This document shows positions 9,806 through 21,800 of a DNA stretch of 64,000 bases, piece by piece. The position numbers were made by a program, and so were the translations under genes. How positions within the stretch are numbered: the stretch's first letter is position 1; each line of letters starts with the position of its first letter. The stretch comes from Eutrigla gurnardus. Taxonomy: Eukaryota; Chordata; Actinopteri; Perciformes; Triglidae. Below the pieces are notes generated by a model. That model did not search any database, had not been told where the DNA came from, and saw only the letters and a program-made list of their open reading frames with translations. The stretch spans positions 27,658,771 to 27,722,770 of the forward strand of contig OY741270.1 in assembly GCA_963514095.1 (NCBI GenBank), given 5' to 3'.

Positions 9806-12800
9806 ATGGAGCTGAAGGAGCTTTTCGCCAGCGCGCTGCCGGACCACAACACCAGGAGAGCGGCTTTGCTGCTCGGCGGAGCCGGCGTCGCCCTCCTGGG
9901 CCTCGGCCTCGGGTACAGATACCTGCGGAGGCCGGAGAAAGTGGTTCGCGTCGGCGTCGTGTCGCAGCTCCTCGTCCACCCCCTGAAGTCCGGACGAGCC
10001 GTGTCCGTGGCTCTGGCGGAATGCGGCGAATTGGGCTTGAATCTGGGAGACCTGCGGGATCGGTGAGTGTCGAGGAGGACTAGAAACCCCGGGAACTCGG
10101 GTCTTTATCGAGTCAGGTCTAGTGCTGTTGATGTTACAGAGCTGCCAACTTTTCAAAAAACCTTGGAGTGAGATTTTGTCGGGGGTAACCACAGAGCTGC
10201 CAACTCTCACGGCAGCTCTGTTGTAAGTATAGTCTCAGATGAGAGTTTAGATTCCCATCTGACTTCTCGAGGTAGTTTCTCCCGCTGTCTCACTCTTCTT
10301 CTGTCGCTAACTTCGGATGCAGCATATATGGGTGCAGTACATATGGTTCAGTGGCGCTCATCAGCGCCATCTACCGTCGGGGAGTTTGGAAAGGAACGAA
10401 CGCTTCTAGGCTGAAGATCGGATTTTTTTTTTTTTTTTTTTGCCGTGAGAAATTGGATGTGTGGCGTGTGTGCGTGTGTAAACAGGCAAAAGAGTGTGCC
10501 ACACGGTCAAACCGTGAGAGTTGGCAGCTCTGGTAGCAGGTGCTACTTTTCTTTACTGGGACCAGGGCCAGCCAGAGCGTTCATGGGAACCAGGGCCAGC
10601 CAGAGCGTTCATGGGGACCAGGGCCAGCCAGAGCGTTCATGGGAACCAGGGCCAGCCAGAGCGTTCATGGGGACCAGGGCCAGCCAGAGCGTTCATGGGA
10701 ACCAGGGCCAGCCAGAGCGTTCATGGGAACCAGGGCCAGCCAGAGCGTTCATGGGAACCAGGGCCAGCCAGAGCGTTCATGGGGACCAGGGCCAGCCAGA
10801 GCGTTCATGGGAACCACCAGGGTCAGCCAGAGCGTTCATGGGAACCACCAGGGCCAGCCAGAGCGTTCATGGGAACCAGGGCCAGCCAGAGCGTTCATGG
10901 GGACCAGGGCCAGCCAGAGCGTTCATGGGAACCAGGGCCAGCCAGAGCGTTCATGGGGACCAGGGCCAGCCAGAGCGTTCATGGGAACCAGGGCCAGCCA
11001 GAGCGTTCATGGGAACCAGGGTCAGCCAGAGCGTTCATGGGAACCAGGGCCAGCCAGAGCGTTCATGGGAACCAGGGCCAGCCAGAGCGTTCATGGGGAC
11101 CAGGGCCAGCCAGAGCGTTCATGGGAACCAGGGCCAGCCAGAGCGTTCATGGGAACCAGGGCCAGCCAGAGCGTTCATGGGGACCAGGGCCAGCCAGAGC
11201 GTTCATGGGAACCACCAGGGTCAGCCAGAGCATTCATGGGAACCACCAGGGCCAGCCAGAGCGTTCATAGGGACCAGGGCAGGCCAAAGCCGTCATGGGG
11301 CCCCAATGGGTCCAACATACCTGTTTTAGTAGACAGCTGTCTGCATTGTGAGCGTAAATGTGCATATATTTGCATAATTATGTTCAACGAGGACCGTGCA
11401 CCGCAAGGTGTGCTATTAATTTGTCTTAGACGCCTTCAAAACCTTCTGCCATTGTTGTAATTTCTGTTCCATCTGACCTCCGATTTTGTCACATCGGGGC
11501 ATATCACCATACAAGCCCGACACACAAGATTATCCATCCATCCATCGTCTACAGCTTATCGCGGCCTTTGGACTGTGGGAGGAAGCCGGAGAACCTGGAG
11601 AGAACCCACGCTTACACGGGGAGAACATGCAAACTCCACACAGAAGGAACCCGACCCGGGAATCGAACCCGGGCCTCGCTGTGAGGCGACAGTGCTACAC
11701 ACTACACCACTGTGCAGCCCCCCTAGCGGTCATATGCATCCAAAACCATTTCGGTTTTATGCTGATAATCATCTAAATGCTCTTGAACATTTTTTTTTAT
11801 TCTGTTTTTAATAATGATTTTATTGGAATTTTCCAAAGTGCAATACAAAAAACAGATGTCAGGCACAATTAAAGGGACAAAAAGGTGATCTACCGGCCAC
11901 CTGCATATTTAACGAGCATTTGGTGCTCATGTTGTGCGCTGCTTGCAGACACTTCAGAGGAAATCGTCCATATTTCATTCAGTTGTCCAAACATTGATAA
12001 AAGGTGAAGAAAAAAGTTCAGGACCTCATGTAAGTCTGTAAAACTCACAAGTGCTCTTCTTTTCTTTCCTCTTTTACAGAAACATGTCTTGTGTTTTGAT
12101 TCCCAGATCCGTCTCTAACCCAAAGATAAAAATAAAATGTGATGTAAATCTGGGATTTATGAATGAGTCAGCTGCACCCCGGTAACCACGGCAACGTGTG
12201 ACATCATCAGTCCTCTTTCCCTGTAACTTTTTTTTTTGTTGCTTCAAATCTGTGAGGGCTCAACGTGCACATTTTGGTGCCCGGGTGTTGGAACGACACC
12301 AGGGATGCCAAATGGTGCGGTTGAAGGGAAATCTAGAGCTCTGTTTGCTTTTTTGACTGCAGACACTGGCTGGTGGTGACAGAGGACGGTCACATGACGA
12401 CGGGCAGACAGCAGCCGCTTCTGGTGTTGGTGTCGCTGACCTGCGAGGGCGGCCATGTTTGTCTGAACGGGCCGAACATGGAGGAGCTGCGATTCCCCGT
12501 CAATCAGCCCGACAACGCCATCATGGACTGCAGGTTTCACATCACGGCTCAGCTTTTAAGAGTGGGCGCCATTTATCTTGACGCTCAACGTCGTAAAGAG
12601 ACAGGAAACATTTGATTTACTAAAAAAATAATAATAAAATATTCATTATTGATAAATCTCTAGATTATTTTCCTGGTTCATCAATAAATCACTTTTTCTA
12701 AAAACAAAAATGTTTAATAAACATTGGAAAACAGTTGCCTGTTATAATTTCCCATAGTTCAAGTGAACTTGATGCAGCAAATATTATCTTTTGCTTGAAA

Positions 12801-14587
12801 ATGTCAAATCTATTATTAGTATCTGTAATATCTGTTAATTTTGCCATCTAAGGACTTTGTATAGCCTATTATTTACAAAAAAGGGTCATAATGGTTATTG
12901 TAACATTTGTTTAAAATTTTAGAAGAGGTTTACACTATTAATTTACCTTGTTTTAGACTTGAACGCTCCTTGTTTTTGTGCTGCAGATTATTCAGAACTG
13001 ATGTTCAGGGACGGGATTGTGGCGAAGAATCGTCTCGCTGGCTCACTCGTTATATGGGGGCGGAGGAAACCTTTCGCCTGGTGCACTTTGAACCCCAGAT
13101 GAAGAGACCGATGGAGGGCGTTCCACTTTTCTCACATTCTAAGGTAAACGAGAATCTTTTCATGCCCAGGGTTTAAAGGCTCTAACTGTATGCCTCTACT
13201 TAAGATAGACATTTATCACCGTTATATATCAGCTTTATCATAAAGTGTTACTATATTTGTTGCCATTTGTTCATTTTTGAGGAAAAAGAACAATAAAATG
13301 AAAACCAAAATACTCTTTTTTTTTTTTTTTTGCCGTGTAAACCCTACAACACTCTAGTGGTTCCATCGTTTATTATCAACCCCAAAAGGCTGAAAACCAT
13401 GATCAGATTTTCATATTTCTGACACTCCCTTAGAGAAAATATCCACCGTGATTGTGCTGTTTTCATAGAGGTGCAGGACTTCTACGTTGCCGTGAGCAAC
13501 GAGGCCTCTGTGAATAAAACGGCGAAAAAACCAACCTTGTGATTGTGTCATGCCCCCGTTCATCCAGCAGGTGGCCTACGCGGACGTCGCACCTGTGATG
13601 CTGCTGTCCGAATCCTCTGTCAAGGATCTGAGCAGCAAGCTAGAGAAGGACGTCACGGTGGAGCGTTTCCGCCCGAACATCGTCATAAGTGACTGTGAAG
13701 CGTTCGATGAGGTACAACGCTCTGAAATCTCTGATTAGACAAAGAAAAACCGCATCGAGGCGGTCGTGTAGAGATGATAAGATCCCCTGTGTCTCTACAC
13801 GAACGCCCACAAGGGTTTTTGTTTTCCCCTCTGGTGTGGAAAAATGTTCATTTGGTCCTTTTTCACTTGTGACTAATCCCTCGCCCTCCTCAGTGTGTGA
13901 GCAGCGTGGACTAATTTTATCTCCCAACCAAAAAAAAAACCCCAACTGCTTCACTTTTTCAGGATTCGTGGGAAGAGATCCAGATTGGCAGCGTGAGGCT
14001 GCAGCGCGTGATGTCATGTGGACGGTAAAAGAGTTGATGCTTCACACGGATTTCATTCTGCCAAAGTGTCTCTTTGATGTTAAAAACGTGTGAATTAGTC
14101 CTTCTACCTGTTGAGATTCAGGGTTCATGGATGGAGGCAATCTTACCTTTTAACTTTCGTTGTTTGCAGATGCATTTTCACAACCGTTGACCCTGAAACC
14201 GGCATAATCAACAGGAAAGAGCCTCTGGACACACTGAAAGGGTAAAGGGGTTTTACAGCAGTGTTTATGCATTCTGGTGGCAATATGCTTTATAAAGAAC
14301 AAAGACTTTGGGCTGCTTTTATGACAATTAGGTAGATTCTAAATGGGTTTTTCTAATGTCGGTCAAACCTTGCAATCCGATATGACTATTTTCTTACAGA
14401 TTCATAATAACAATAATACATTTTATGTATTTAAATGCCCCTTTCTGAACTCTTTTCCAGCTATCGTCTGTGCAAACCGTCGGAGAAGCACATCTACAAG
14501 TCGTCTCCGTTGTTTGGACAGCTGCACGCGGTGAAGAAGACGGGGATCCTGCAGGTCGGCGATGTGGTCTACAAGATCAGCCGCTGA
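9806..14587 (+). CDS. mtarc1: Mitochondrial amidoxime reducing component (MOSC protein)
   Basis: Seven coding exons: 9806-10062, 12363-12533, 12987-13143, 13568-13711, 13963-14024, 14170-14241 and 14461-14587. They join in phase to 329 residues (human mARC1 has 337). The family anchors in the outer mitochondrial membrane and reduces N-hydroxylated compounds with a molybdenum cofactor, fed by cytochrome b5 and its reductase. Residues about 16-38 form an Ala/Gly/Leu-rich signal-anchor followed by arginines. The MOSC beta-barrel domain follows. The segment RPNIVISDCEAFDEDSWEE and the Mo-ligand cysteine in CIFTTVDPETG (residue 265, equivalent to human Cys273) are present. The C-terminus has SPLFGQ and the VGD(P/V)VY motif. 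Intron 1 (2.3 kb) contains a MITE, a 28-bp minisatellite and an L2-like end. Exon 4 has a CAGCAG double acceptor. Fish usually have a single gene, so the mtarc1 versus mtarc2 name is a convention. Confidence 0.93.
10192..10532. mobile_element. MITE with perfect 21-bp terminal inverted repeats
   Basis: The sequence starting CAGAGCTGCCAACTCTCACG at 10192-10212 is matched exactly in reverse complement at 10512-10532. The 341-base inside has no long reading frame, only a T-run at about 10424-10441. A CAG-G-TG-like terminus resembles hAT-type ends, but no 8-base target duplication is visible. Another partial end (CAGAGCTGCCAAC) lies at 10137-10150 and a similar string at about 17971. Confidence 0.75.
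10556..11290 (+). repeat. 28-bp minisatellite in mtarc1 intron 1
   Basis: About 25 tandem units of 28 bases, each beginning near GGGCCAGCCAGAGCGTTCAT. Units alternate between GGAACC and GGGACC junctions, and four carry an extra CCA (31 bases). Because 28 is not a multiple of three, the array is open in all three forward frames and each frame yields the same rotating peptide. Homogeneity is high at the centre and decays at the right edge (11220-11290). Confidence 0.95.
11526..11722 (+). mobile_element. L2/CR1-like retroposon 3' region
   Basis: The stretch opens with ATCCATCCATCGTCTACAGC and CTTATCGCGG. It continues with GGAGAACATGCAAACTCCAC, ACAGAAGGAACCCGACC, a GGGAATCGAACCCGGG segment and GTGAGGCGACAGTGCTA, ending CACTGTGCAGCC. 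This order is the well-known teleost non-LTR/SINE 3' sequence. The short reading frames over it are remnants or chance. Confidence 0.7.
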
Positions 14588-16859
14588 TGAGAAAACACGC
14601 CCACAAACTGTTAGTACAATCACTGAGCCGTTCCAGACTAAAGAAACTACTTTTATAGATGCAAAAAGTTATATAATGACTTCCTAGAGAGACCAATCCA
14701 TTGAGATTTCATGCAAAATAAAAACAATTATCTGAATTTTCTTTATAGTGGAATTTATTGTCATTGTATTTGGCTCTTTATCAGATGTGTTGGTTTGTAA
14801 CACTAATTAATTACCAAATTAAACTGCACATAATTGCTCATTAAATCCTGAAAGTACACACTGCTATTGACACAAAAAAAATCATTTTAAATGGCCAGTT
14901 TAAAATGGGCTGGACTTTTTAAAACATTCGCGTAGTTCAGACCCAGGCTGGCAAAACAACAATTAAAAAATTTAAAATCATTACACGATAACATTAATGG
15001 GAGAAGTCATCGTTTTAAAACATGCTTTCACCAGGAATGATATAGGTCGTAACTATTTGAAAATTCTGCTCCATTCGGCGAATGTTTAACCCGAACCCAC
15101 TAGTCGGGGTAAACATTCATCAGCCTCCCAGCTGTTGTGTACTCAACGCTTTACTTTTGGAGTTTTACCAGTCTGTGACCTTTGACCTTTTCAGTTAATG
15201 TGCATCTGTGTCAGTATTGTAAACTAGTAAGTGAGTAAGATTTTGGCCTCTTTAATCCCAAACTGATTGTTTTTAATTACACACAACGGCCAGTAGGGAG
15301 CAATATGCCTTTACTGAACCGCCACAGGAGCCTGTAGTGGGGAGGGAGGTCATTCTATATAAATCAACCTCTTTGCTACTCCTGTAAAATATTTCTGTTA
15401 TTTTCATCTTTTCAACCAGTACATTTGTATATTGCAGCAGTGACATCTGTTTTAATTGTTATAAGAAAGGGCGGATAAGCATCCTTCAAGTGACAAAACA
15501 TATTTATACAATACAACAACACTAGTATACATCTGCCTAAATTATGAATTAGCCGTGAATTATAAAAATGTTTATATGGTGGGTTTTTTTCTTCAAATGT
15601 GGCTTAAATCAATAATTAAAATCCAACGTTTCATTAATATTCCTCTGAGGTTTTACTCCAAAATCTGGGTTGTTGTTTTTAAGGCCAATTTTGACCATAA
15701 TTCCCTTATAGTTAAGTTTTCCTTTTTTTAAAACACCGGCCCCTTTGTCATCTTATGTACCATGTAAATCTGGAACATATTTGAATTCAGTAGATGTCGA
15801 TATATTTCACTGGATGAGTGAAAAGTAGAACTCATCTTCTGGCTAATATAAATGAAATTTTACGGCAATCCATCCTATCGTTATTTTCATATTTTAGTGT
15901 CAAACCAACAGGCATCGTTCATTATTAAAAAAAACAACAGTTTTTAGTCCCGGAAAAGAGCTAAATCAACAACGTTATTTCCTCTGCTGGTATGAAGGCT
16001 TCCTCTGTTACCATAATGATACACTACATAGTGAACAGAGCATACTGAATTCCACTAATGTTATGTAGAATGTAGTTATTTCACACACAACCCACCTGAC
16101 TACAGAAAACAAGGAAGCCTAGGCAGCATAAACACTACACACATTTTAAACATACATTTTTTACAACTGTTCGGGGTCGGGTTGGTGTGTGACCTCCACC
16201 TCCATCAGACACTTGCTTCGGTGTTACAACTTTTCAGCAAGAAGACAACAAAACCGTGACACCTCCAAACATCCTCTTTAAAAACGGTGCCACTTCAAAG
16301 GGGTCGGGCCCCTAAAATGTGTCTTCAACTTCCAGGAAACGCGTTTCAAATGTGTTGAAACATGAAGTCGAATGTCCAAGAAGTCACGCTGTGGTTTTTT
16401 TTTTTTTTTTTTTTTTAAATTGGTGACATTTTAGCACAAACGAGTAGTTACGCAGGTCTGTAATTTGTACGGATCCTGGGTTTAAGGGACTTCAACATAC
16501 ACTTCACCATATAGAGGACACATGGTAGACTTGACTTAAATTTGCATGCAGCCATGTTTATTTTCAGAACTACAAATCTAGCACCCGCCGTCCCTTTAAA
16601 TAGCTTTTATGCTTCTGTTTCTAATCAGTATTTGCAGATGTGGGTTTGGGACATTCAAGTGGTGAGGTGCTAGATCTGAGGGGTTATGTGGGGTCTTGTG
16701 GAATGGCAGGGCCCCCGGAAGTTTCCAGACCATCGTTGCTTTAGCTACCAGAGGAGTATAAATAAATCAACTACTTGTATTTTATGCTGCGTTGGTCTTG
16801 TGTTGTGGACACATTGACTAGTAGTGTTCTTTGCATGATCTTAATTTAGGTTTTATAGT
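14588..16859. other. Intergenic, mtarc1 3' UTR and unannotated DNA
   Basis: The mtarc1 3' untranslated region probably ends after the AATAAA at 14717-14722. Beyond that I see no gene, only AT-rich sequence and a T-run at about 16394-16416. Confidence 0.6.
14717..14722 (+). terminator. Candidate polyadenylation signal of mtarc1
   Basis: Canonical AATAAA 130 bases after the stop codon, on the coding strand. It is the first such signal downstream of the gene. Confidence 0.6.
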
Positions 16860-17740
16860 TTATATTCCCATGTCATGTGATGTTACATGCAGTTAACGTT
16901 ATGTTATGTTGTGGTATGTCATGCTACGTTTATGTCATGTGATGTTGTCACGTCATACCGTGGCATGGTAAGTTTGTCATGTCATATTATGGTGTATCAT
17001 TTTAAGGTAAGTTTATGTCATGTCATGCTATGTCATATCATCTTAAGGTAAGTTTATGTCATCATATTATGTCATATCATTTTAAGGCAAGTTTATGTCA
17101 TGTCCTGTCATATGGTACATTTATGTCATGTTATGTTATATCATGTTATGGCAAGTTTATGTCATGTTATGGTTAGTATGTGATGCTATGTCATATCATG
17201 TTAGGGTAAGTTTACTGTATATCATGTTATGTCATATCTTATGGTAAGTTTATGTCATGTTATGTCACACCATGTTATGGTAAGTTCATGTCATATCATC
17301 TTATGGTTAGTTCATGTCATGTTATGTCATATCATGTTGTGGTAAGTTTATGTCACGCTATGGTAAGTTCATGTCATGTTATGTCATATGTTATGGTAAG
17401 TTTATGTCATGCTGTGTCATATCATGTTATGGTAAGTTTATGTCATGCTGTGTCATGTTATGGTAAGTTTATGTTGTCATGTTATGTCATATCTTATGTT
17501 GAGTTTATTTCATGTTACAGTAAGCTCATGTCATCTTATGGTAAGTTTATGTCATGTCATGTTGTCATATGATGTTATGTGTCCATGTCATGTTATGTCA
17601 TGGTAAATTAATTCCATGTATGGTATAGTATGTTAAGTTTATGCTGTGTCATATAGTGTATATTGTTGTATGATATGTTTAAGTAATGTATGTGGCATGT
17701 TACCCTGTTGCATGACATGTCTGTTACGTCATGTTATGTA
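16860..17740. repeat. Large degenerate minisatellite (TCATGTTATGGTAAGTTTATG)-like
   Basis: About 880 bases built from shuffled short modules: GTCATGTTATGTCATATCAT and GGTAAGTTTATG. Spacing is irregular, giving a higher-order period of very roughly 40-60 bases. It ends near 17740. The Met/Ser/Cys/Tyr-rich open frame in it is a product of the repeat. Confidence 0.9.
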
Positions 17741-17970
17741 TCATGAAAGTGTATACCCTCGGATAACCTCTCTTTCAAAAGGCACCAAAACAACAGAATT
17801 CCAAAATGTAATTTGGGCTTCATTCCAGTAATCCTGACATCCATGATGTCGGTCTCAAGATTGGCAGCCAAGAAAACTCTGCATGTCGCAGTCGGGATGT
17901 CTTTAAATGTGCAGCATTCATTACACAGGCCACAGTCACAGTTATGAACAGTGGAGTGGAGTTTAATTAC

Positions 17971-18024
17971 AGAGAGCTGCCAACACACACAGACACACAC
18001 ACACAGACACACACACACAGACAC
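17971..18024. repeat. (CA)n microsatellite next to a MITE-like end
   Basis: An interrupted CACACAGACACA tract. It is preceded by AGAGCTGCCAAC, the same string that forms the ends of the MITE at 10192-10532, so this may be a solo end of that family. Confidence 0.65.
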
Positions 18025-18350
18025 ACCGTTGAATGTTTATTTTGAAACACTTGTATTGTAAAATTAGAGCATTTTAAAAGCAGTTCTAGCATAGTAACAC
18101 ATTTCTTTTTCAGATTTCTGCCTATTTCCACTTCTAACTAATTTGATATGTTTTACGTACAGACAGGGTTGTGATTAAGTTGAATCAAAGCTCAATCAAC
18201 GACAGTCAAAAAATAAATTGTAAAGGAAACGGTGTTAACATGTATAATTGGAGAGCAGAACAGCTTTGTGCTTTGAATACTTAAACATTTTAGGAATTAC
18301 AATGATTCACTTGCGGAGCTTTAGGCGAGAAGTTTGACAATAAATATGAG

Positions 18351-18690
18351 CCTGTTAGCTTAGCTTAGCACAAAAACTGGAAACGGGAAACAGCAGGCCT
18401 GGATCTGGGAAACAACATATAATGTGTTATTTTTACCTGCTGGCTCACATGAATACAATCTTAGAAAGGGAGAAGTTGGTTGGTTGCAATCTGCAACCAC
18501 ACTACTAGGTGCCACCAAATCCTACCTACTGTGCCTTTAATATGAAATTATGTTTCTGTTGGTACTAGCTGATGTAAGCACTTATTGCTAAGTGCACAAT
18601 ATGACTGGGGGATGTGACCTGGTAGGAGGTTTTGTAAACCTTCGGACATAGCTAGGCTAGCTCACATTGTGCTAAGCTAAGCTAACAGGT
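18351..18690. mobile_element. MITE with perfect 23-bp inverted ends (TTAGCTTAGC family)
   Basis: The left end at 18351-18373 begins CCTGTTAGCTTAGCTTAGCA. The right end at 18668-18690 is its exact reverse complement. The 340-base element is non-coding and just downstream of the hhipl2 stop. Related ends occur at 32896-33297 and, as a single arm, near 22285-22335. Confidence 0.75.
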
Positions 18691-18825
18691 AGCTCCATTC
18701 TTTTCATCTCAACTCTTTACAAGAAAGTTACACAAAATGTCAAATTATTAATTTTAAAACATGACACTCAACACTGATCTTATCACAAACAAACACATAT
18801 AAAAAATGACAATAATATATATGTT

Positions 18826-21800
18826 TTAAAGTGCTTTGGCATTTTCTGCTTGCTTTCTTTTGACCTGCAGTTTGTTTTGCATTGTTCTGTTCGTTTTGAC
18901 GTTCAAGTTTGTCTCCGTTTTGTTCACAAGGTTGGGATATTGTTGTGCAGCTTCTTTCAACTTTAAGCTGTTTTTCTCGCGTCTGACTTGCGTCTGGGCA
19001 GCTTTCCTCGGGGGAACCTTCCGTGCATTTCCTTTTAAACCAGCTTTGGCAGTTTGTTTGGTGCTTGATGTCACTTTTGACCGTTTCTCGGATTTCCGTC
19101 TCAACGTCTTCTTCGCTTGTGCGATTGCCGGCTGCTTCTTTGGCACTTTGTTTCTCTTCCATTTCAACTTATCTGCCTTCCTCATTTTCTTATCAAGCAT
19201 TTTCCATTTCGGCCTCACGACGATGGTTGTCATGGGCACGGTGGTCGTAATGGGCACGGTGGTCGTCATGGGCATGGTGGTCATCATGGGTACGGTGGTC
19301 TTCATTGGCCTTATGGTCGTCATGGGCCCGGTGGTCGTCATGGGCACGGTGGTCGTCATGGGCACGGTGGTCGTCATGGGCACAGTGGTCGTCATCGGCT
19401 TGGTAGTCGGCTTCAGCCCATTCGTAGTCATCGGCCTGGTGGTCATCATCACCATGCTGGTCGTCAACGCCATGCTGGTCGTGGTCGTCGTTGGCGTGAG
19501 GCGGCTCCCTGACACCGTTGGTTTGGCAGTGAGTTTGAATTTTCTCGGCGGTGGTCTCGTGGGTTTCTCCTGCGTGTCCAGCACAGTCACTGAAATGGCA
19601 CAGATGTCAGTAGGTACCCACTTAAATCTGCAGCTGCATATAATGTTGCATTTTATAAGCCTGGATTCGATATTTAGCTGCCAAACACGAGCCTGAATGT
19701 GTGAAAAGCCTTTTCTATTTTGAGTATGTTTGATGTTAAACGGCGGACTGCTTTTTCAAGCTTTATACATGACCTCAATGTGATTATACAAATGCAAAGA
19801 AATGTAGGCATGTAGGCATGGAGGCAGCTTGTCGGTTTACCAGAAGAGTGGCCTTGTTAATCCATTTGAGTGACTTGATCATATGTTGTGTGCATTTTGG
19901 TTTCTTTTAGTGTTACAAGAATGATGGAAATGCAAAGGGTAACCTGAGGTGACTTACGTTCCTTCGGGACAAAGGGAAACTTTTTCCCCCTCACTTTTAC
20001 AGGCAGCGGCTTCTGCTTGCATTTCCCTGGAGGAGCTCTCCTACAAAAAAAACATATTTCTTTAAGTTTTGGGACAAGATATATTTTGCAGATTTGAAAA
20101 GAGAAAGGCTTGAATTACTATAACAACACAGAATTTTATTAACAACAATTTAATGTGTCTCATGTTGTAGAGCCTTGAAATTCCTTATCATTGTGAGAAG
20201 AATTTAAAAAAACTTAATTCATAGTTTGCCTGGAAAATCAAATCAAATCTAGCACCAAAATAATAATTTTACCTGCTGAAAACGTACAAAATCACTGAGT
20301 TAAATTCAGATTTCTCAACGAGAAAATCAGAGATTATATGAGAACAAATGATGCCAACTTTAAATGATTGAATTTGATTTAAATGTCACTGGAAATACCT
20401 TAATAAGACATTCAGACTACAGAAAACAAAACGTCATGTAAATTGTGTCTGATACGTCACCTGGAGGGGTCCATGAATTTGAAAACTGTTCCAAAAGGAG
20501 ACATGGCACTGGGGTAGGAAGTGGCCAAAAAATATAGTTCCCCTAAACACAAAAAAAAACAGACAACAGCTCATGAGTTGTGTTAAATTGGTGCACAAAT
20601 AAATGCTGTGAGAATGAACGTTACCTGCTTCATCTTCGGCAAACGAGATGATAAACTTGTGGTGTTGATTGATGAGTCCAGGAAACGAGCACGTCTTTGT
20701 TGCACCCATGCACACGCTCCTCTCCTTCCAGCTTCCTGTTGTCTTATCTTCCTCCAACGCCATGATGCGCCTGCCAACGAAAGGGTAATATATTATATTA
20801 TATAATATATTATTGCTGGAAAAGCCACTGAAAAAGCCTGTAGACCATTATGGATAAACTGTATTATATATTAACCAAAAAAAAAACGTTAGTAGAAGAA
20901 ACTGACATTTAGATGTATGCTAAATATGGCGCTACAAAACATGAAATATTCCTTTTAAATTAACTATGGCTGGTTCACAGCTGCAACAAACAAGTCAAAT
21001 TTTAAGTTAATTAAATTGTCATTTAAGTTAGTCTGGGGAGTCAAGTGATCAAAAATGCAATTTAAAAAAGAAAGCACAGCTGAGCAAACACGCTGCTCTT
21101 TCACTCTTGAAAAGTTTCTGGAGAACACTGTTTGGCTGAGATCAACACAAGTTTACTCACCCGCTCATGAAGTCTCCAAATATGTACAGTCCGTTCAGAT
21201 TGGGTGATTCACATCCTCTGTACACATATCCCCCCGTCACAGACTTCCCGACATTATGGCTGTATGCAAATACAGGCAGGGTGTCATCTGTCGTGGCAGA
21301 GAAAGATGGATTTGACTAGAAGCATCAAAATTAGATCGAAAGCGGCGCATTATGGCAGAAACAACAGGTGTCGCTGCAAAAATCTCAGCAAGACAGAAAA
21401 TAGCTCTTGATTTCTTCGTTGATCCAGTTCCACATGGACGGAGGATAACTCACTCAGGGAGGAGCTGTGGCACAGCTTCACATCGTAGCACTCGAAGCCT
21501 TCTTTGGCTCTCCATCCGTAGTTCCCTCCCTTCACGATGATGTCGATCTCCTCGTAGCGGTTCTGACCGACGTCTCCGCAGAAGATCCGGCCCCTGCCTC
21601 GCCGGCTGACCGGGTCTCCGCGGTCCACAGAGCACCGCCACATGTTCCTGACCCCGTAGGCGTAGACCTCTGGGCGGGCTTCTGGGTCGTGGAGGAACGG
21701 GTTATCAGGGGGGATCCGGTACTGCTTCCCACTGGAGTCACTTCCATCCACATCGATGCGCAGGGCTTTTCCCAACAGAGCACTCCTGGGAAGGAAGAAG

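Noticed and set aside
10445..11460. Three overlapping 250-306 codon plus-strand ORFs
   Set aside because: They are the same 28-bp minisatellite read in three frames, inside an intron of mtarc1. There is no sign of real protein coding.
11486..11811. Short ORFs over the retroposon end
   Set aside because: The sequence is an L2-like non-coding 3' end; the frames are chance.
17252..17572. ORF rich in Met, Ser, Cys and Tyr
   Set aside because: It is a translation of the degenerate TCATG minisatellite.
18836..19696. 286-codon plus-strand ORF and a GHGGRH-repeat ORF at 19117-19512
   Set aside because: Both are antisense to hhipl2 exon 9; only the minus-strand frame splices in phase with upstream hhipl2 exons.
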